From positions 29,030 through 93,029 of the forward strand of contig VSDK01016466.1 in the NCBI GenBank assembly GCA_009767595.1: a stretch of DNA of 64,000 bases. Reading direction: 5' to 3'. Below, in pieces: positions 55,556-64,000 of this stretch. The DNA is from Symbiodinium kawagutii. Taxonomy: Eukaryota > Sar > Dinophyceae > Suessiales > Symbiodiniaceae. Made by a program: the position numbers and the translations under genes. Positions within the stretch are counted from its first letter, which is position 1; each line of letters starts with the position of its first letter. Under the pieces are notes generated by a model. That model saw nothing but the letters and a program-made list of their open reading frames with translations, did not search any database and was not told the origin of the DNA.

Positions 55556-55909
55556 TTAATCGACTAATATATACATAGGAACTCGCAATGATGGTAAATA
55601 ATGATGACTGATTTTCCTTGGTGCTTTTGGATAATGGAGCAGTGTCAGTAAGATCAGTAAGCCCTTGTGTAGCGCCCCAACTTCTTCCCGCATTCCCGCT
55701 GACCAACTGCACTTACGGATGAAACCCTGCAAATTGCTGGGAAAAAACAATTCTTTCGCTTCTAGGATTTCATAGGTTGAGGGATTCAAATGCTTCAGGG
55801 TTTCAAATGCTTCAGGTTGCGGGTTCATAGGGCCCAAAGCGCCTTTCTGCTCGGCTTCGCTTTCCCTAAAGTAATCACCAGGAGCCGCCGTTCCTACTTG
55901 GATGCACAG
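55556..55909 (-). CDS. best-supported exon, unknown protein
   Basis: From ACCGCAG| the minus frame stays open about 117 codons: IQVGTAAPGDYFRESEAEQK, ALGPMNPQPEAFETLKHLNP, STYEILEAKELFFPSNLQG, FIRKCSWSAGMREEVGALHK, then a more hydrophobic end to TAA. Charged, non-repetitive and long compared with chance frames here. The true 3' end may be a donor before the AT-rich last 30 codons. No domain recognised. Confidence 0.65.
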   Translation of the reverse strand: MCIQVGTAAPGDYFRESEAEQKGALGPMNPQPEAFETLKHLNPSTYEILEAKELFFPSNLQGFIRKCSWSAGMREEVGALHKGLLILLTLLHYPKAPRKISHHYLPSLRVPMYILVD

Positions 55910-56265
55910 CTGCGGTTACCACTGGGATGCAGCCGCCCGATGAAGTGGCTGAACTAACCCGGATTTAATACGGATAAACCATAGTGAATGGGTTCATTGA
56001 ATATGGTTTAATGTGTTGACCCTTAGTAAGTAGCCCTATAGGGTAGGGTTTCGAACCCCTAAAACCATGGTGAATGGAACCTTCTGCAGTCTTTCTGTGC
56101 CTTTTGCAAGGTTGTTGATGGCTGGTTCAGAGAGATTCCTACATCATGGGGTGAATTGTAGAAATCTACAGTTGATATAGTGGAGGTTTTATCATTGGTA
56201 CTAGAAATAAGATGCAAACACAAATAATTGACAACTGACAACCGCACACGCACAAGTATACAAAC
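55910..56265. other. intronic stretch
   Basis: AT-rich with no supported feature. Confidence 0.4.
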
Positions 56266-56449
56266 CTTGGGGGCATGTAGCGTGTGGGGTCGTGAAACCA
56301 AACGCTAGATCAATCATGATTGCTTGCTGCTCCGCTGGTGAAACTACTTTCTGGCTATTCGCGGCCATGTCTTCACAAATGACAGCATCAACCTCCAAAT
56401 GCAGCAAAAGTCCAACAAAGAATTTCTGGGACCGACTATATGTAGCCAT
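56266..56449 (-). CDS. exon, possibly first exon
   Basis: It begins with a real ATG and reads MATYSRSQKFFVGLLLHLEV, DAVICEDMAANSQKVVSPAE, QQAIMIDLAFGFTTPHATC, PQ before CCAAG|GTTTGT. Natural composition over 61 codons. The ATG may be initiator or internal; another minus frame overlaps upstream. Function unknown. Confidence 0.52.
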
Positions 56450-57192
56450 AATCGCACCATAATTCTACGGTCCACCATTGCAATTGTTGCATTTGTTAAG
56501 GTGCATGTTGGCAACCACCCCAAACCATCATCAAACATTATCAGCCATCATCAACAACCACTGATTCACCTTCCCCATCAGCGACCGTTATCAACCACCA
56601 TTAACAATCATCAACCCTCAGCCATCGTTGACAATCTTAACTACTCATTGGCTTGGAAGGCTTGGATTGATGATTTCTTCACCATGTCTTCACTCATTGG
56701 CTCGGAAGGGGTTGTTTTTAACTGGTTGATGGCTGAACCACCCCTAAAACTATGGTTGACAATGGTTCATAATAATGATATATGGTTATTTACAATAATG
56801 GTTGATCATTGAAAATGATCATTAAGCGGTTGATGGTTGAACCAACCCTATGGAACATACTAGTCAATCAAGCGACCATTTGTCAATACCAGGGAAACTA
56901 AACATGTCAATCAAACCACCAACCAGTTAATTATCAACTCTCACTATGGTTGTCACTATCATCCAGTCATCCAACTCAATCAATCCATCCGAAAAAAAAA
57001 AAAAAAAAAAAAAAACTATTAACCATGGTTTGAACCATCTAAGCCATGTATTGTTTGAGCTGGATGACTATCAACTCTGGTTTAACCATGGTAGTCTCAC
57101 CTACAACCATATCCATGGCTATAACCATCCTCAACTATGGTTGTTACTATCTTGGTCATCCACAAATATTAAGCATCACTATGGATCACCAT
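56450..57192. other. intronic stretch
   Basis: Contains a weak plus frame (SLAWKAWIDDFFTMSSLIG, 56640-56720), family A (56827-56926) and a poly-A run (56992-57016). Confidence 0.35.
56827..56926. mobile_element. family A inverted-repeat element
   Basis: GGTTGATGGTTGAACCAACC to AATCAAACCACCAACCAG. The left end is worn. Confidence 0.6.
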
Positions 57193-57314
57193 TCATGGCA
57201 GCCAAGGGTCGGCTCCATCTGGCACGAACAAAGGTGTGGGATGTTGGACGTCAGCCCACTGACCCTGCTCGCCGATGCGACTGCGCCACCTCGCCATGCC
57301 AGTGATTGGGGCTG
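57193..57314 (-). CDS. exon, unknown protein
   Basis: From CCTCAAG| the minus frame reads APITGMARWRSRIGEQGQWA then DVQHPTPLFVPDGADPWLP and TGA (57193-57195). Codon use is GC3-rich. Other frames are open on both strands, but this one has the most natural composition. Possibly terminal. Confidence 0.5.
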
Positions 57315-57874
57315 CTTGAGGTAAGGAACCTCACAGTTGGTTGTTAGTTGGGGGTTCTTGAAATTTGGTTGGTTTGATGATAGGATATATAATCAAGAAC
57401 AATAATGGATTATAGTGGTTCAACAACTACTGTTTCTCAGAATTGGGAGCCCTAAAAACGGATGGTTTATTGCTATTAAGGATTATATAATAAGCCCTCG
57501 TTTGAGAGACACTCAGTTGCCTGATGCCTTGCAAGGGGGGGATCAACAACTGGTTGATTCATAGGCAACTGTAGCCACATATGTGTTCGTTGGTTGTTGC
57601 TGAATATGATTAGCAGCTCAACATAGTCAAAACAACATGTGGTGGATTCCTGAGGGTGACCAAACATTGATGGTCAGGTTTAGCACACATGCGCTTCAAT
57701 AAACGAGGGTAGTGGTACCTAGTAACAGCTAGCAACCCAGTCACCATCCAAGTTCACAGCCATTATTCGTGGGAAAACCACCAGTAACTTCGGGGTACAC
57801 TTCAGCTTTGGACAAACCCACATTTGATAGCTTCACTTGATTCCTTACATTTCCTTACTGTTTATTTCAGTCGT

Positions 57875-57998
57875 TATGGTGGTTTCTCAACATAGGGGTA
57901 CCCCCCAAATCATCCAATTTACTAAGCACATACAGCAATAAACCGCAATAAACCGATCATAGCTTTGGGTCCCCAAGCCCTGGTTCGAGAAACACCCG
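57875..57998. mobile_element. family B inverted-repeat element
   Basis: TTATGGTGGTTTCTCAACAT to TTCGAGAAACACCCGAC with ggggtacccccc / gggtccccaag arms. Confidence 0.65.
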
Positions 57999-58369
57999 AC
58001 GTGGTAACCCCATGGCCCCATGAAATAGCTCTCAGATTCACCACCCCTTCATCAACCCCCACCGGAATGGGTCAGTTGGTAGCTTGAGCTATCGCTTTGC
58101 CCCCAATTCCTGACCCCTTAAGACTTCACCCATGGTCAACCCTTCAGGGGGAAGCCTTCAGGGTGAAGTCTTCCCCGAGTCAATTCACCATAGCCACTGA
58201 TCAACCCATCAGTAGCCTGTCACTAGCTATCCCTACAAGTGCTACAAGTCTACTGCTGGGCTGATGTTCCAACAGCAACTGGGTGAACACCCAAGGAGAC
58301 CACAACAGAGCGCAGCTTCCACCTCATCTTGTTTGGCAACGACAGCCGAAACCAGCATTTCATTAATTA

Positions 58370-58985
58370 ACCATTAATTGACCAACCATTTATCAATCAT
58401 CAACCAGCCATCAATCATTCCTTAACACTTCACTTGTCATTAGTCATTGTCCGATCTCACCGACCAATCACTAACCATTGACCATTCATTAGGCAATCAT
58501 TAACTATGAGCTATTCGTTAACTACTCACTAACCAATCACTAACCATTGACCATTCATTAAGCAATCATTAACTATGAGCTATTCGTTCACTACTCAGTA
58601 ACCAATGATTAGCCACTCATTAGCCATTCATTAGTGATTAGCCAATGATTAGCCACTCATCAACTATTAGCTATTCATTAACCATTAGCCATCCATTGAC
58701 CAATCATTCACTAACCGATTAGCCATTCAATAACCATCATTAGTTAACTACTCATTAGCCATTCATTCACCAATCATCCACCATTGGTTCACCTAGGTTA
58801 ACCATTCCTATAACCATTCAGAAACCATTGGTTCACCTAGGTTAGCCACTCATTGGCCATTTGTTAACCAACTAATCACTAACCATTGACCATTCATTCA
58901 CCAATTAACCAATAGTTAACTAGTCAATCATTAGCTACTAGTAACCAATGATTAGCCACTCATTAGCCATTCATTAACCAACCAT
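58370..58985. repeat. degenerate attxaccaxtxa satellite-like tract
   Basis: About 600 bases built from ccattxattaacca and ctcattagccattcatta words without a single period. Partial direct repeats (for example accaatcactaaccattgac at 58463, 58531 and similar). Confidence 0.7.
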
Positions 58986-59033
58986 TCACCCATGGATCAC
59001 TAGTCCCAGCCCCCAGCTACGAATTCCTCCCAC

Positions 59034-59200
59034 CTGCAAGTCTCTGAGGTCAACTCCAGCGACTGCCGCTTTTGACCCAAGGTGTTGTCCACCAGCAGAA
59101 TGCCTAGGCGCGCCAGCGCCCGCGCCGGTGGACCAAAGGTGGACCGGTGCGGGTACCGCATAGGTGATTTTGATGGTGAATGGGAGATCCAGGTGCCAAG
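59034..59200 (-). CDS. exon (frame ambiguous)
   Basis: GC-rich with a TTGCAG|GTGGGA donor at 59033 on the minus strand. Frame one reads PMRYPHRSTFGPPARALARL, GILLVDNTLGQKRQSLELTS, ETC. Frame two reads LPFTIKITYAVPAPVHLWST, then a Gly/Ala-rich stretch. The strand is secure, the frame is not. Confidence 0.48.
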
Positions 59201-59232
59201 AAGCCATAATTTACCAGCAGATTAATAGCTGG

Positions 59233-59308
59233 CTGGTTGGTGGCTGAACCACCCCATGTGTTAATCATCTCTAGGGAAAACAAAACATGTTTGAAACCAC
59301 CAACCAAC
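59233..59308. mobile_element. family A inverted-repeat element (short copy)
   Basis: CTGGTTGGTGGCTGAACCAC to TTTGAAACCACCAACCA, with an internal deletion of the usual gtcaaccaacc segment. Confidence 0.65.
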
Positions 59309-59758
59309 TGGTGGTTTGCCGTTACTTCAGTGGAATTTATTTGCGAATAAAACTTTGGGTGTGCGATCTGGGTATGGATTTGGATTTGCAATCACATATT
59401 TGGATTTGGATGGTCACATGTCAAATCTGGGTAGACAAGTGTGCACAACTGTGACTGGTGTATATACCATTATGGCATTGTCTGAGGATGTAAAGAAAAC
59501 AAATTATATAGACATTATGGTCATTATCTAAGGATGGAAAGAATATAGACTGCCTGCCTATGGCACCATGGGTACAGAGTGGGGGTGCCCAACCCAGCAT
59601 CCAGGATTGACCATCTGAGTGGTAGTTACCCAGCTGAGAACAAACCTAAGTTAACAAGCACTGATGCGTACCACTCGGTACAATGACCCATGTGTCCAGC
59701 TTGGAACTGGACTACTACTGGTATGAAGGTAGTATGCCATCAACAAGCAATATATGGA
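59309..59758. other. intronic stretch
   Basis: AT-rich with no supported feature. Confidence 0.4.
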
Positions 59759-59898
59759 TCACCCTTCGAGGTCCACAGGGGGTTCATCAGTGGCAGCCTG
59801 CCGTGCCAGGATGCCCTTGGCAAAACTGCGGCCGGTGGAGTAGTGGGCATAGATCTGCCAATCCACCTGCCAGATTCCACGGTTGGTTGACATTCGAC
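59759..59898 (-). CDS. exon, unknown protein
   Basis: TTAGACAG|GTCGAATG opens a minus frame reading MSTNRGIWQVDWQIYAHYST then GRSFAKGILARQAATDEPP, VDLEG, TGA (59759-59761), or a donor at GAAGG|GTGATC. High GC3, natural composition and a good AG|G acceptor. No domain named. Confidence 0.6.
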
Positions 59899-60725
59899 CT
59901 GTCTAACCGCTACGATAATTCTGACCCAACAACAACCAGCATGATTGAACCAGTGGTCACTAACAACAACCAATAGACGACAACTAATGCCTATCTTGTT
60001 GTTTATTAGATGGCATAGACAAAAAGACAACGACTAATGTTAGAACCAGTTTTGTAACATACACCACCAGGAATGATATAAGCAACTAGCAATCACAGCC
60101 ATTTTGGATTCTAACACCAACCACAAAACTTATAACCAGCAAACACATGTTCGATACACCAACACTCACTTGGTCAAATGTTGCCTGTGTTCATTTGGTG
60201 CCATGGTTGACTGGGCTTACAACAACCATGTAGCCTCCAAGCCCAGGAAATCAATGTTAAGCACATTGGTGATGGATATTCAATCACCATGGCTGGGTGC
60301 TAAGAGAACGTTAAGTCCAACATGATTGATTGACATGTCTCTTGCATGGAAACCTGCACAGAAAAACATAGCCATGACGAAGAAACAACTCTGCACGAGG
60401 GGTGTTAACCTCTGTTGACAAATGCAAGCAGTTTGCATTATGGCAAACCCGAAGCCAAACCCATCATGAACATTCACCAACCATTGCCCTTCCCTACCCT
60501 ACCCTTCCAGTTGCCCCTATAGCAAGTAAGCATCCCTACTTGGAGTTTTCCTGGTTACGTACTGTATAGGCAACTGGAAGCGCAGGGCTTGGGAACCAAC
60601 CACTCAAGTAAACCCATGCGCTATGTAGGCACCGGTTTTTGCTGCCACGACCATTGTATGACCCTGTCCCACTGTGAAAGTCTCTGCATGGTTACTGGGG
60701 GTTATAAAAAACCTACCTCGTAGGG
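59899..60725. other. intronic stretch
   Basis: AT-rich with aacaaccaa words. Plus and minus frames at 60104-60480 lack bias. Confidence 0.4.
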
Positions 60726-60944
60726 TTACTTCCTGAGGTCCCAGGTGCCCCAAACCGCAGCCGTGCACATCCAAACAGCGGTCGCCACGTGTCTGGCCTC
60801 GGCTTTCTTCACCTGTGGCGTCAGTTCATGTCGCTTCTCAGCGGAGAGGTACTCGGTGACGAAGTTCTTCACACTCCACAGTTTGAAGGTACCTGCCACG
60901 GCGGTATTGATCTCCGCAGGAAAAAGTTGGTTGAGATTTGCCAC
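60726..60944 (-). CDS. exon, unknown protein
   Basis: The minus frame reads NLNQLFPAEINTAVAGTFKL, WSVKNFVTEYLSAEKRHELT, PQVKKAEARHVATAVWMCTA and AVWGTWDLRK to TAA. Codons are strongly GC3-biased. It could end earlier at CCACAG|GTGAAG. A plus frame is open but Ser/Cys-rich. Function unknown. Confidence 0.58.
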   Translation of the reverse strand: MANLNQLFPAEINTAVAGTFKLWSVKNFVTEYLSAEKRHELTPQVKKAEARHVATAVWMCTAAVWGTWDLRK

Positions 60945-61711
60945 CCTAAGTTGGATTGAACAGGATTGATCATGCTTGTGAGTTGGTGAAGGTCCGCCAG
61001 TTAACTATATATATCTACTTTCTCCTGGTAGTTGCCCTGGTTATAAGCTAAATGGACTGACTATTGGGGACCCTATCTCACGTCACAGGTCTGGGGATGG
61101 GTATCCAAGTATCCAAGTTGTCGCCTCCGCAACCAAAACGAGTATAACAAAGCCATCGACCTTTAGTTGGTTGTTATTCACCCACCTCAGCTCAGCTCGC
61201 CATCTTGCAAATATGCTTTACTAATCCATCGAGAACCAATCATGATTGTTTAATGACCAGTGCTGGATAATATAGTGGAAGATGATAGTGGTTAATAAGC
61301 ATTGTCTTGGCGTTCAATCAACCATAACTGGTTATAGATGTTGATACATTATAAACCATTAATCAACCAATATCAACCCATAATTGTTATTATTACCATT
61401 TACCATCATAAGTCTTATTATTAATATTAATCAACCAGTATAAATGATAAACCCAACAATTGTTTAATGATTACCAATAATGTTTAATTTCAATTGTTCA
61501 ACTATGAATTTGGCAATTACGGCCCAACAATTACTACAATCAACTGTTGTTTAGTGATTGCCAACCCAACGATGGTCACAAAACATATGAGACCAAGTAA
61601 GTAATGCTCAATTTGGCACTCATACAATGATGTTGGCCATCATATCTTCAGTTACTTAAGTAATGTTCATATGGTAGTACTGTTCGATTTTGCACTTTGG
61701 CCATCATTATA
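60945..61711. other. intronic stretch
   Basis: AT-rich with no supported feature. Confidence 0.4.
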
Positions 61712-61820
61712 CATATGGTTGTTTCAAAGAATAGGGGTACCCCCCAATTCATCCAATCTTAATCATTTATAGTAATAAACCAACTATTTTTTGGGTCCCC
61801 AATTTTGAGAAACCACCATT
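61712..61820. mobile_element. family B inverted-repeat element
   Basis: CATATGGTTGTTTCAAAGAA to TTTTGAGAAACCACCATT, inner ggggtaccccc / gggtcccc. Confidence 0.7.
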
Positions 61821-61861
61821 GGTTCTAAACCCAACAGTTTGATCTCCAACCCATCCGTCCT

Positions 61862-61985
61862 TCACAGCCTAGCGCTGCGCCGGCGCGCAAAAAACGCGCC
61901 TTCTTGCAGCAAGATGTAATGCTTCCCATCCTGGGAGCGGGGCTGAGCCACAAAATATAAGGGGTGTACAAAGCCATGTTTGATA
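61862..61985 (-). CDS. candidate exon flanked by family B copies
   Basis: The minus frame reads KHGFVHPLYFVAQPRSQDGK, HYILLQEGAFFARRRSARL, TGA at 61862-61864. It is GC-rich and lies exactly between two family B elements. Acceptor unclear (CAG within the frame at CTCAG|CCCC is possible). Confidence 0.45.
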
Positions 61986-61997
61986 ATCACTTTTAAA

Positions 61998-62107
61998 TAT
62001 ATAGTGGTTTCTCAACACAGGGGTACCCAAAAAATCACTGGTTTGTTGCTTCAAATGGTCAAAGAGGGATGACTTGGGGGGTCTCCCATTTTGAGAAACA
62101 CCCAAGT
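61998..62107. mobile_element. family B inverted-repeat element
   Basis: ATATAGTGGTTTCTCAACAC to TTTTGAGAAACACCC, inner ggggtaccc / gggggtctccc. Confidence 0.7.
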
Positions 62108-62243
62108 GGTGATAACACAGTTGCTTGCTTGGAAACTTCCTGGCCAAAAAAGGAAACTCTCATCGTTCGACTTCGGACCTGGACCTCTGGACGATTGTTT
62201 GTTGATCTCAGTACTTTTTGCGGGTAACTTGTTGTTTAGTAGT
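62108..62243. other. intronic stretch
   Basis: AT-rich with no supported feature. Confidence 0.4.
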
Positions 62244-62375
62244 GGCCATTAATGACTTAAGTAATGAGTTAATCATGGCCATCAATGGCTGAAGTAATGA
62301 GTTAATCATGGCCATTAATGGCTCAAGCAATGAGTTAATCATTGCCATTTATGGCTTAAGTAGTGAGTTAATAGT
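62244..62375. repeat. 33-bp tandem repeat, 4 copies
   Basis: Unit ggccattaatggcttaagta with atgagttaatcat. Copies start at 62244, 62277, 62310 and 62343. Confidence 0.85.
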
Positions 62376-62598
62376 AATGGCCAACAATTGCCTCGCCATA
62401 TTGGTAAATCATAGTTATTGTGGATAATTATTGATGATTGGTTCATAGCAATGAGTAATCGTTATGTTTCTTGTCAATAACAATCACGACCTGTTGATAT
62501 TGCAAAATGATTGATAACGGTTAACACTGGTTGATGATATGAGGCTAATCGAGTCAAATTTGAAATCCACACGGCTTCTTGAAAGTCGAAGCAGTCAC

Positions 62599-62632
62599 TT
62601 GGTCATCACATCACAGAGAAGATCAAAGATGG
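62599..62632 (-). CDS. candidate 34-base exon after family D
   Basis: Begins after CCCACAG|. With the carried base it reads A-IFDLLCDVMTK and ends at CCAA|GTGACT. Supported by phase continuity with 62734-62998. Confidence 0.38.
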
Positions 62633-62733
62633 CTGTGGGTCAAAACCTTGTACCCCTGGTTCCCTATCATTAACCATCGTTTTACCTATTATTGTTGGTT
62701 ATTGTTCCCCATTATTGGATAGTTAATATTGAC
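62633..62733 (-). mobile_element. family D element, intron-like (101 bp)
   Basis: On the minus strand it starts GTCAATATTAAC and ends GGTTTTGACCCACAG, the same length and ends as 1681-1781. GT and AG are intact. Excision joins two open frames in phase. Confidence 0.7.
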
Positions 62734-62998
62734 CCATAGCCAGACGGTGCGCGTGACTGCTAGAAAGTACAGCAAATGCTGTGTGTTTGCTGTTTTTCTC
62801 GATGTTTTGCGCTCCCGGATGATCAAATTGGATCGAAATGGTAGGCTCCTCAAGAGGGCGGATGCGGAGGTCCGTTGGGAACGGGATCGGCAAACATTGC
62901 ACCCATCTGTAGCGAAACGTAGGTTGGAAGATAAGATGTGCAAAACGTCTACGGCACTGTTGCAAAACTGACATTTGCCAGTCAAAATCTCCACACAA
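62734..62998 (-). CDS. exon joined across family D
   Basis: The minus frame reads FQPTFRYRWVQCLPIPFPT, DLRIRPLEEPTISIQFDHPG, AQNIEKNSKHTAFAVLSSS and HAHRLAM with one base carried into the next exon. Open plus and minus frames overlap it (plus LLKRADAEVRWERDRQTLH), but this one has the best codon use. Unknown protein. Confidence 0.5.
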
Positions 62999-63016
62999 AC
63001 GGGCTGCTTTTGGAAG

Positions 63017-63025
63017 ATCATCATG

Positions 63026-63061
<36 letters not shown>

Positions 63062-63160
63062 TTCATCATATTCATCATTTCATCATCTTCATCATCTTCA
63101 TCATCTTCATCATCATCTTGATTCATCATCATCTTGATCCATCATCATCTTGATCCATCA
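63017..63160. repeat. (ATC)n trinucleotide microsatellite
   Basis: Imperfect atcatcatc and atcttcatc blocks ending in cttgatccatcatcat repeats. Confidence 0.95.
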
Positions 63161-63325
63161 TCCACACTATCGCTTCATCTCAAACAACCCTCTCTTCCTA
63201 TAGGCTACCTCCTCTGGAATCTTTCGTCACTGCTTGCGCAGTCAATATCGTAGTTACAAGCAACCAAGCAACCAAGCAATCAACCAAGCACCAAATCAAA
63301 CAATCAACCAATCAACCAAACAGCA
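63161..63325. other. intronic stretch
   Basis: GC patch at 63195-63258, then a caaccaagcaatcaacc run. Confidence 0.4.
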
Positions 63326-63424
63326 GTGGGTCAAAACCCTGTACCCCTGGTTCCCCTATAATTAACCATTGTTTTCCCTTTGAAATGGTTGGTTATTATC
63401 CCCCATTTGTTAACTAATATTGAC
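63326..63424 (-). mobile_element. family D element, 3' AG lost
   Basis: On the minus strand GG|GTCAATATTAGTTAAC to TTTTGACCCACTG. Same interior as other D copies, but the terminal CAG is CTG. A second D-like end (TATGG|GCCAAGCAG) lies at 63526. Confidence 0.6.
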
Positions 63425-63526
63425 CCATAGCCATAATATAGCTGGTATATATCCCCTATAATTGTCACTTATCATCCCTTATCATTAACCATGAACCAGC
63501 TATCGTTGGTTGGTTAACTGCTTGGC

Positions 63527-63675
63527 CCATAGCCCCCTGCAGTGACGTTCCCAGACCTTCCCCAGCTCCGTTCCCTTCCCTCGTTGCCATGGATCCAGGG
63601 TGGTGACATGAGGATCTCCAGTGGATCCGCCGCTTTGGCAACCTTGCTGAAGGCGGTGGGTAGGTCAGATGTAAA
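63527..63675 (-). CDS. exon ending at a family D-like terminus
   Basis: From CCAAAG| the minus frame reads FTSDLPTAFSKVAKAADPLE, ILMSPPWIHGNEGRERSWG and RSGNVTAGGYG, reaching CTATGG|GCCAAG. That would be a GC donor lying in a D-type terminal repeat; GC donors are known in dinoflagellates. Good composition. Function unknown. Confidence 0.52.
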
Positions 63676-63875
63676 CTTTGGCAGGCAATATGTATAAATA
63701 TATATATATATAAATATATACATATTTATTTGTTAAAAGATACATATATATATATACCAGTAGTACCCGGGCAAGCCGGGGGCGGAAGTTTCCCAAGGTC
63801 AACCACTATAAGATCAAAAAAAACGGTGGCCTATAATTCAGAGGCAAAAATGCCTATAGTTTGTTGAAATGGTGC
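63676..63875. other. TA-rich stretch
   Basis: (TA)n-like 63692-63760, then intron-like sequence. Confidence 0.5.
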
Positions 63876-64000
63876 TTTCAAAAAATTGTGCTTCCTGTGG
63901 CGCGACAAAACCACCACACAAAACCACCAGCACAAAACCAGCAAAACAAGACCACCACACAAAGCCACCAACACAAAACCACCAACGCAAAACCACCAAC
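63876..64000. repeat. ~15-bp minisatellite (aaaaccaccaacac)
   Basis: Imperfect tandem copies of caaaaccaccaacac running off the window end. Confidence 0.8.

Larger units (their letters stand above)
57315..59033. other. intronic stretch
   Basis: Contains family B (57875-57998), a GC-rich patch at 58250-58360 open in both directions (minus LVSAVVAKQDEVEAALCC), and the AACCATT tract. Confidence 0.35.

Noticed and set aside
62310..62330. gccattaatggctcaag resembles the dinoflagellate spliced-leader core (CCATTTTGGCTCAAG)
   Set aside because: It is one variant unit of a 33-bp tandem array whose other copies diverge from the leader; the match is most likely chance.

Overview
This window looks like nuclear DNA of a eukaryote, most likely a dinoflagellate alga of the Polarella/Symbiodinium type. 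That is an inference, made for these reasons. No intact gene lies on one open frame. Short GC-richer islands of about 70-350 bases, readable as protein and often bounded by AG|G acceptors and GT (sometimes GC) donors, sit in a long AT-richer background packed with small inverted-repeat elements. Several peptide fragments recall multicopy protein families I associate with dinoflagellate genomes. There are two 10-base N gaps (15670-15679 and 46396-46405). I saw no bacterial operons, Shine-Dalgarno-led genes, rRNA, tRNA or CRISPR.

Layout. At 0-1 kb there is one plus exon and one minus terminal exon. At 1.5-5.3 kb there are several plus-strand candidates among palindromic elements. At 5.6-6.6 kb a minus exon lies between two related minisatellites. 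At 9.9-10.5 kb there is a broken multicopy-type gene with one in-frame TAG. At 11-19 kb the candidates are mixed but mostly plus. From about 19.5 to 63.7 kb nearly every well-supported candidate is on the minus strand, consistent with one or a few very long intron-rich genes. Best supported are 55556-55909, 29716-29970, 22073-22215, 41045-41159, 59759-59898, a von Willebrand C8-like piece at 37479-37594, and a decayed copia-gag-like piece at 23615-24036.

Repeats. Four families of 70-120 base inverted-repeat elements recur on both strands. I call them A (ends CTGGTTGGTGG), B (ends ATATGGTGGTTTCTC), C (ends TACxCTCTGGTAAACTAAC) and D (ends GGCTATGGGTCA). In A, C and D the inverted repeat places a GT near one end and an AG near the other, so one orientation of the element looks like a complete intron. 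For family D, excising GT...AG at three sites joins open frames in the same phase. I consider this the most interesting signal in the window: splice-competent terminal repeats, that is, introner-like elements. There are also minisatellites, tandem arrays of 16, 32, 33, 89 and 94 bases, a diverged 357-base tandem duplication, and trinucleotide, tetranucleotide and hexanucleotide microsatellites.

Limits. All exon calls rest on reading open frames, codon third-position GC and splice dinucleotides by eye. Several GC-rich islands are open in more than one frame or on both strands, and this is stated where it applies. Exons are listed as CDS features; almost none can be assigned a function.
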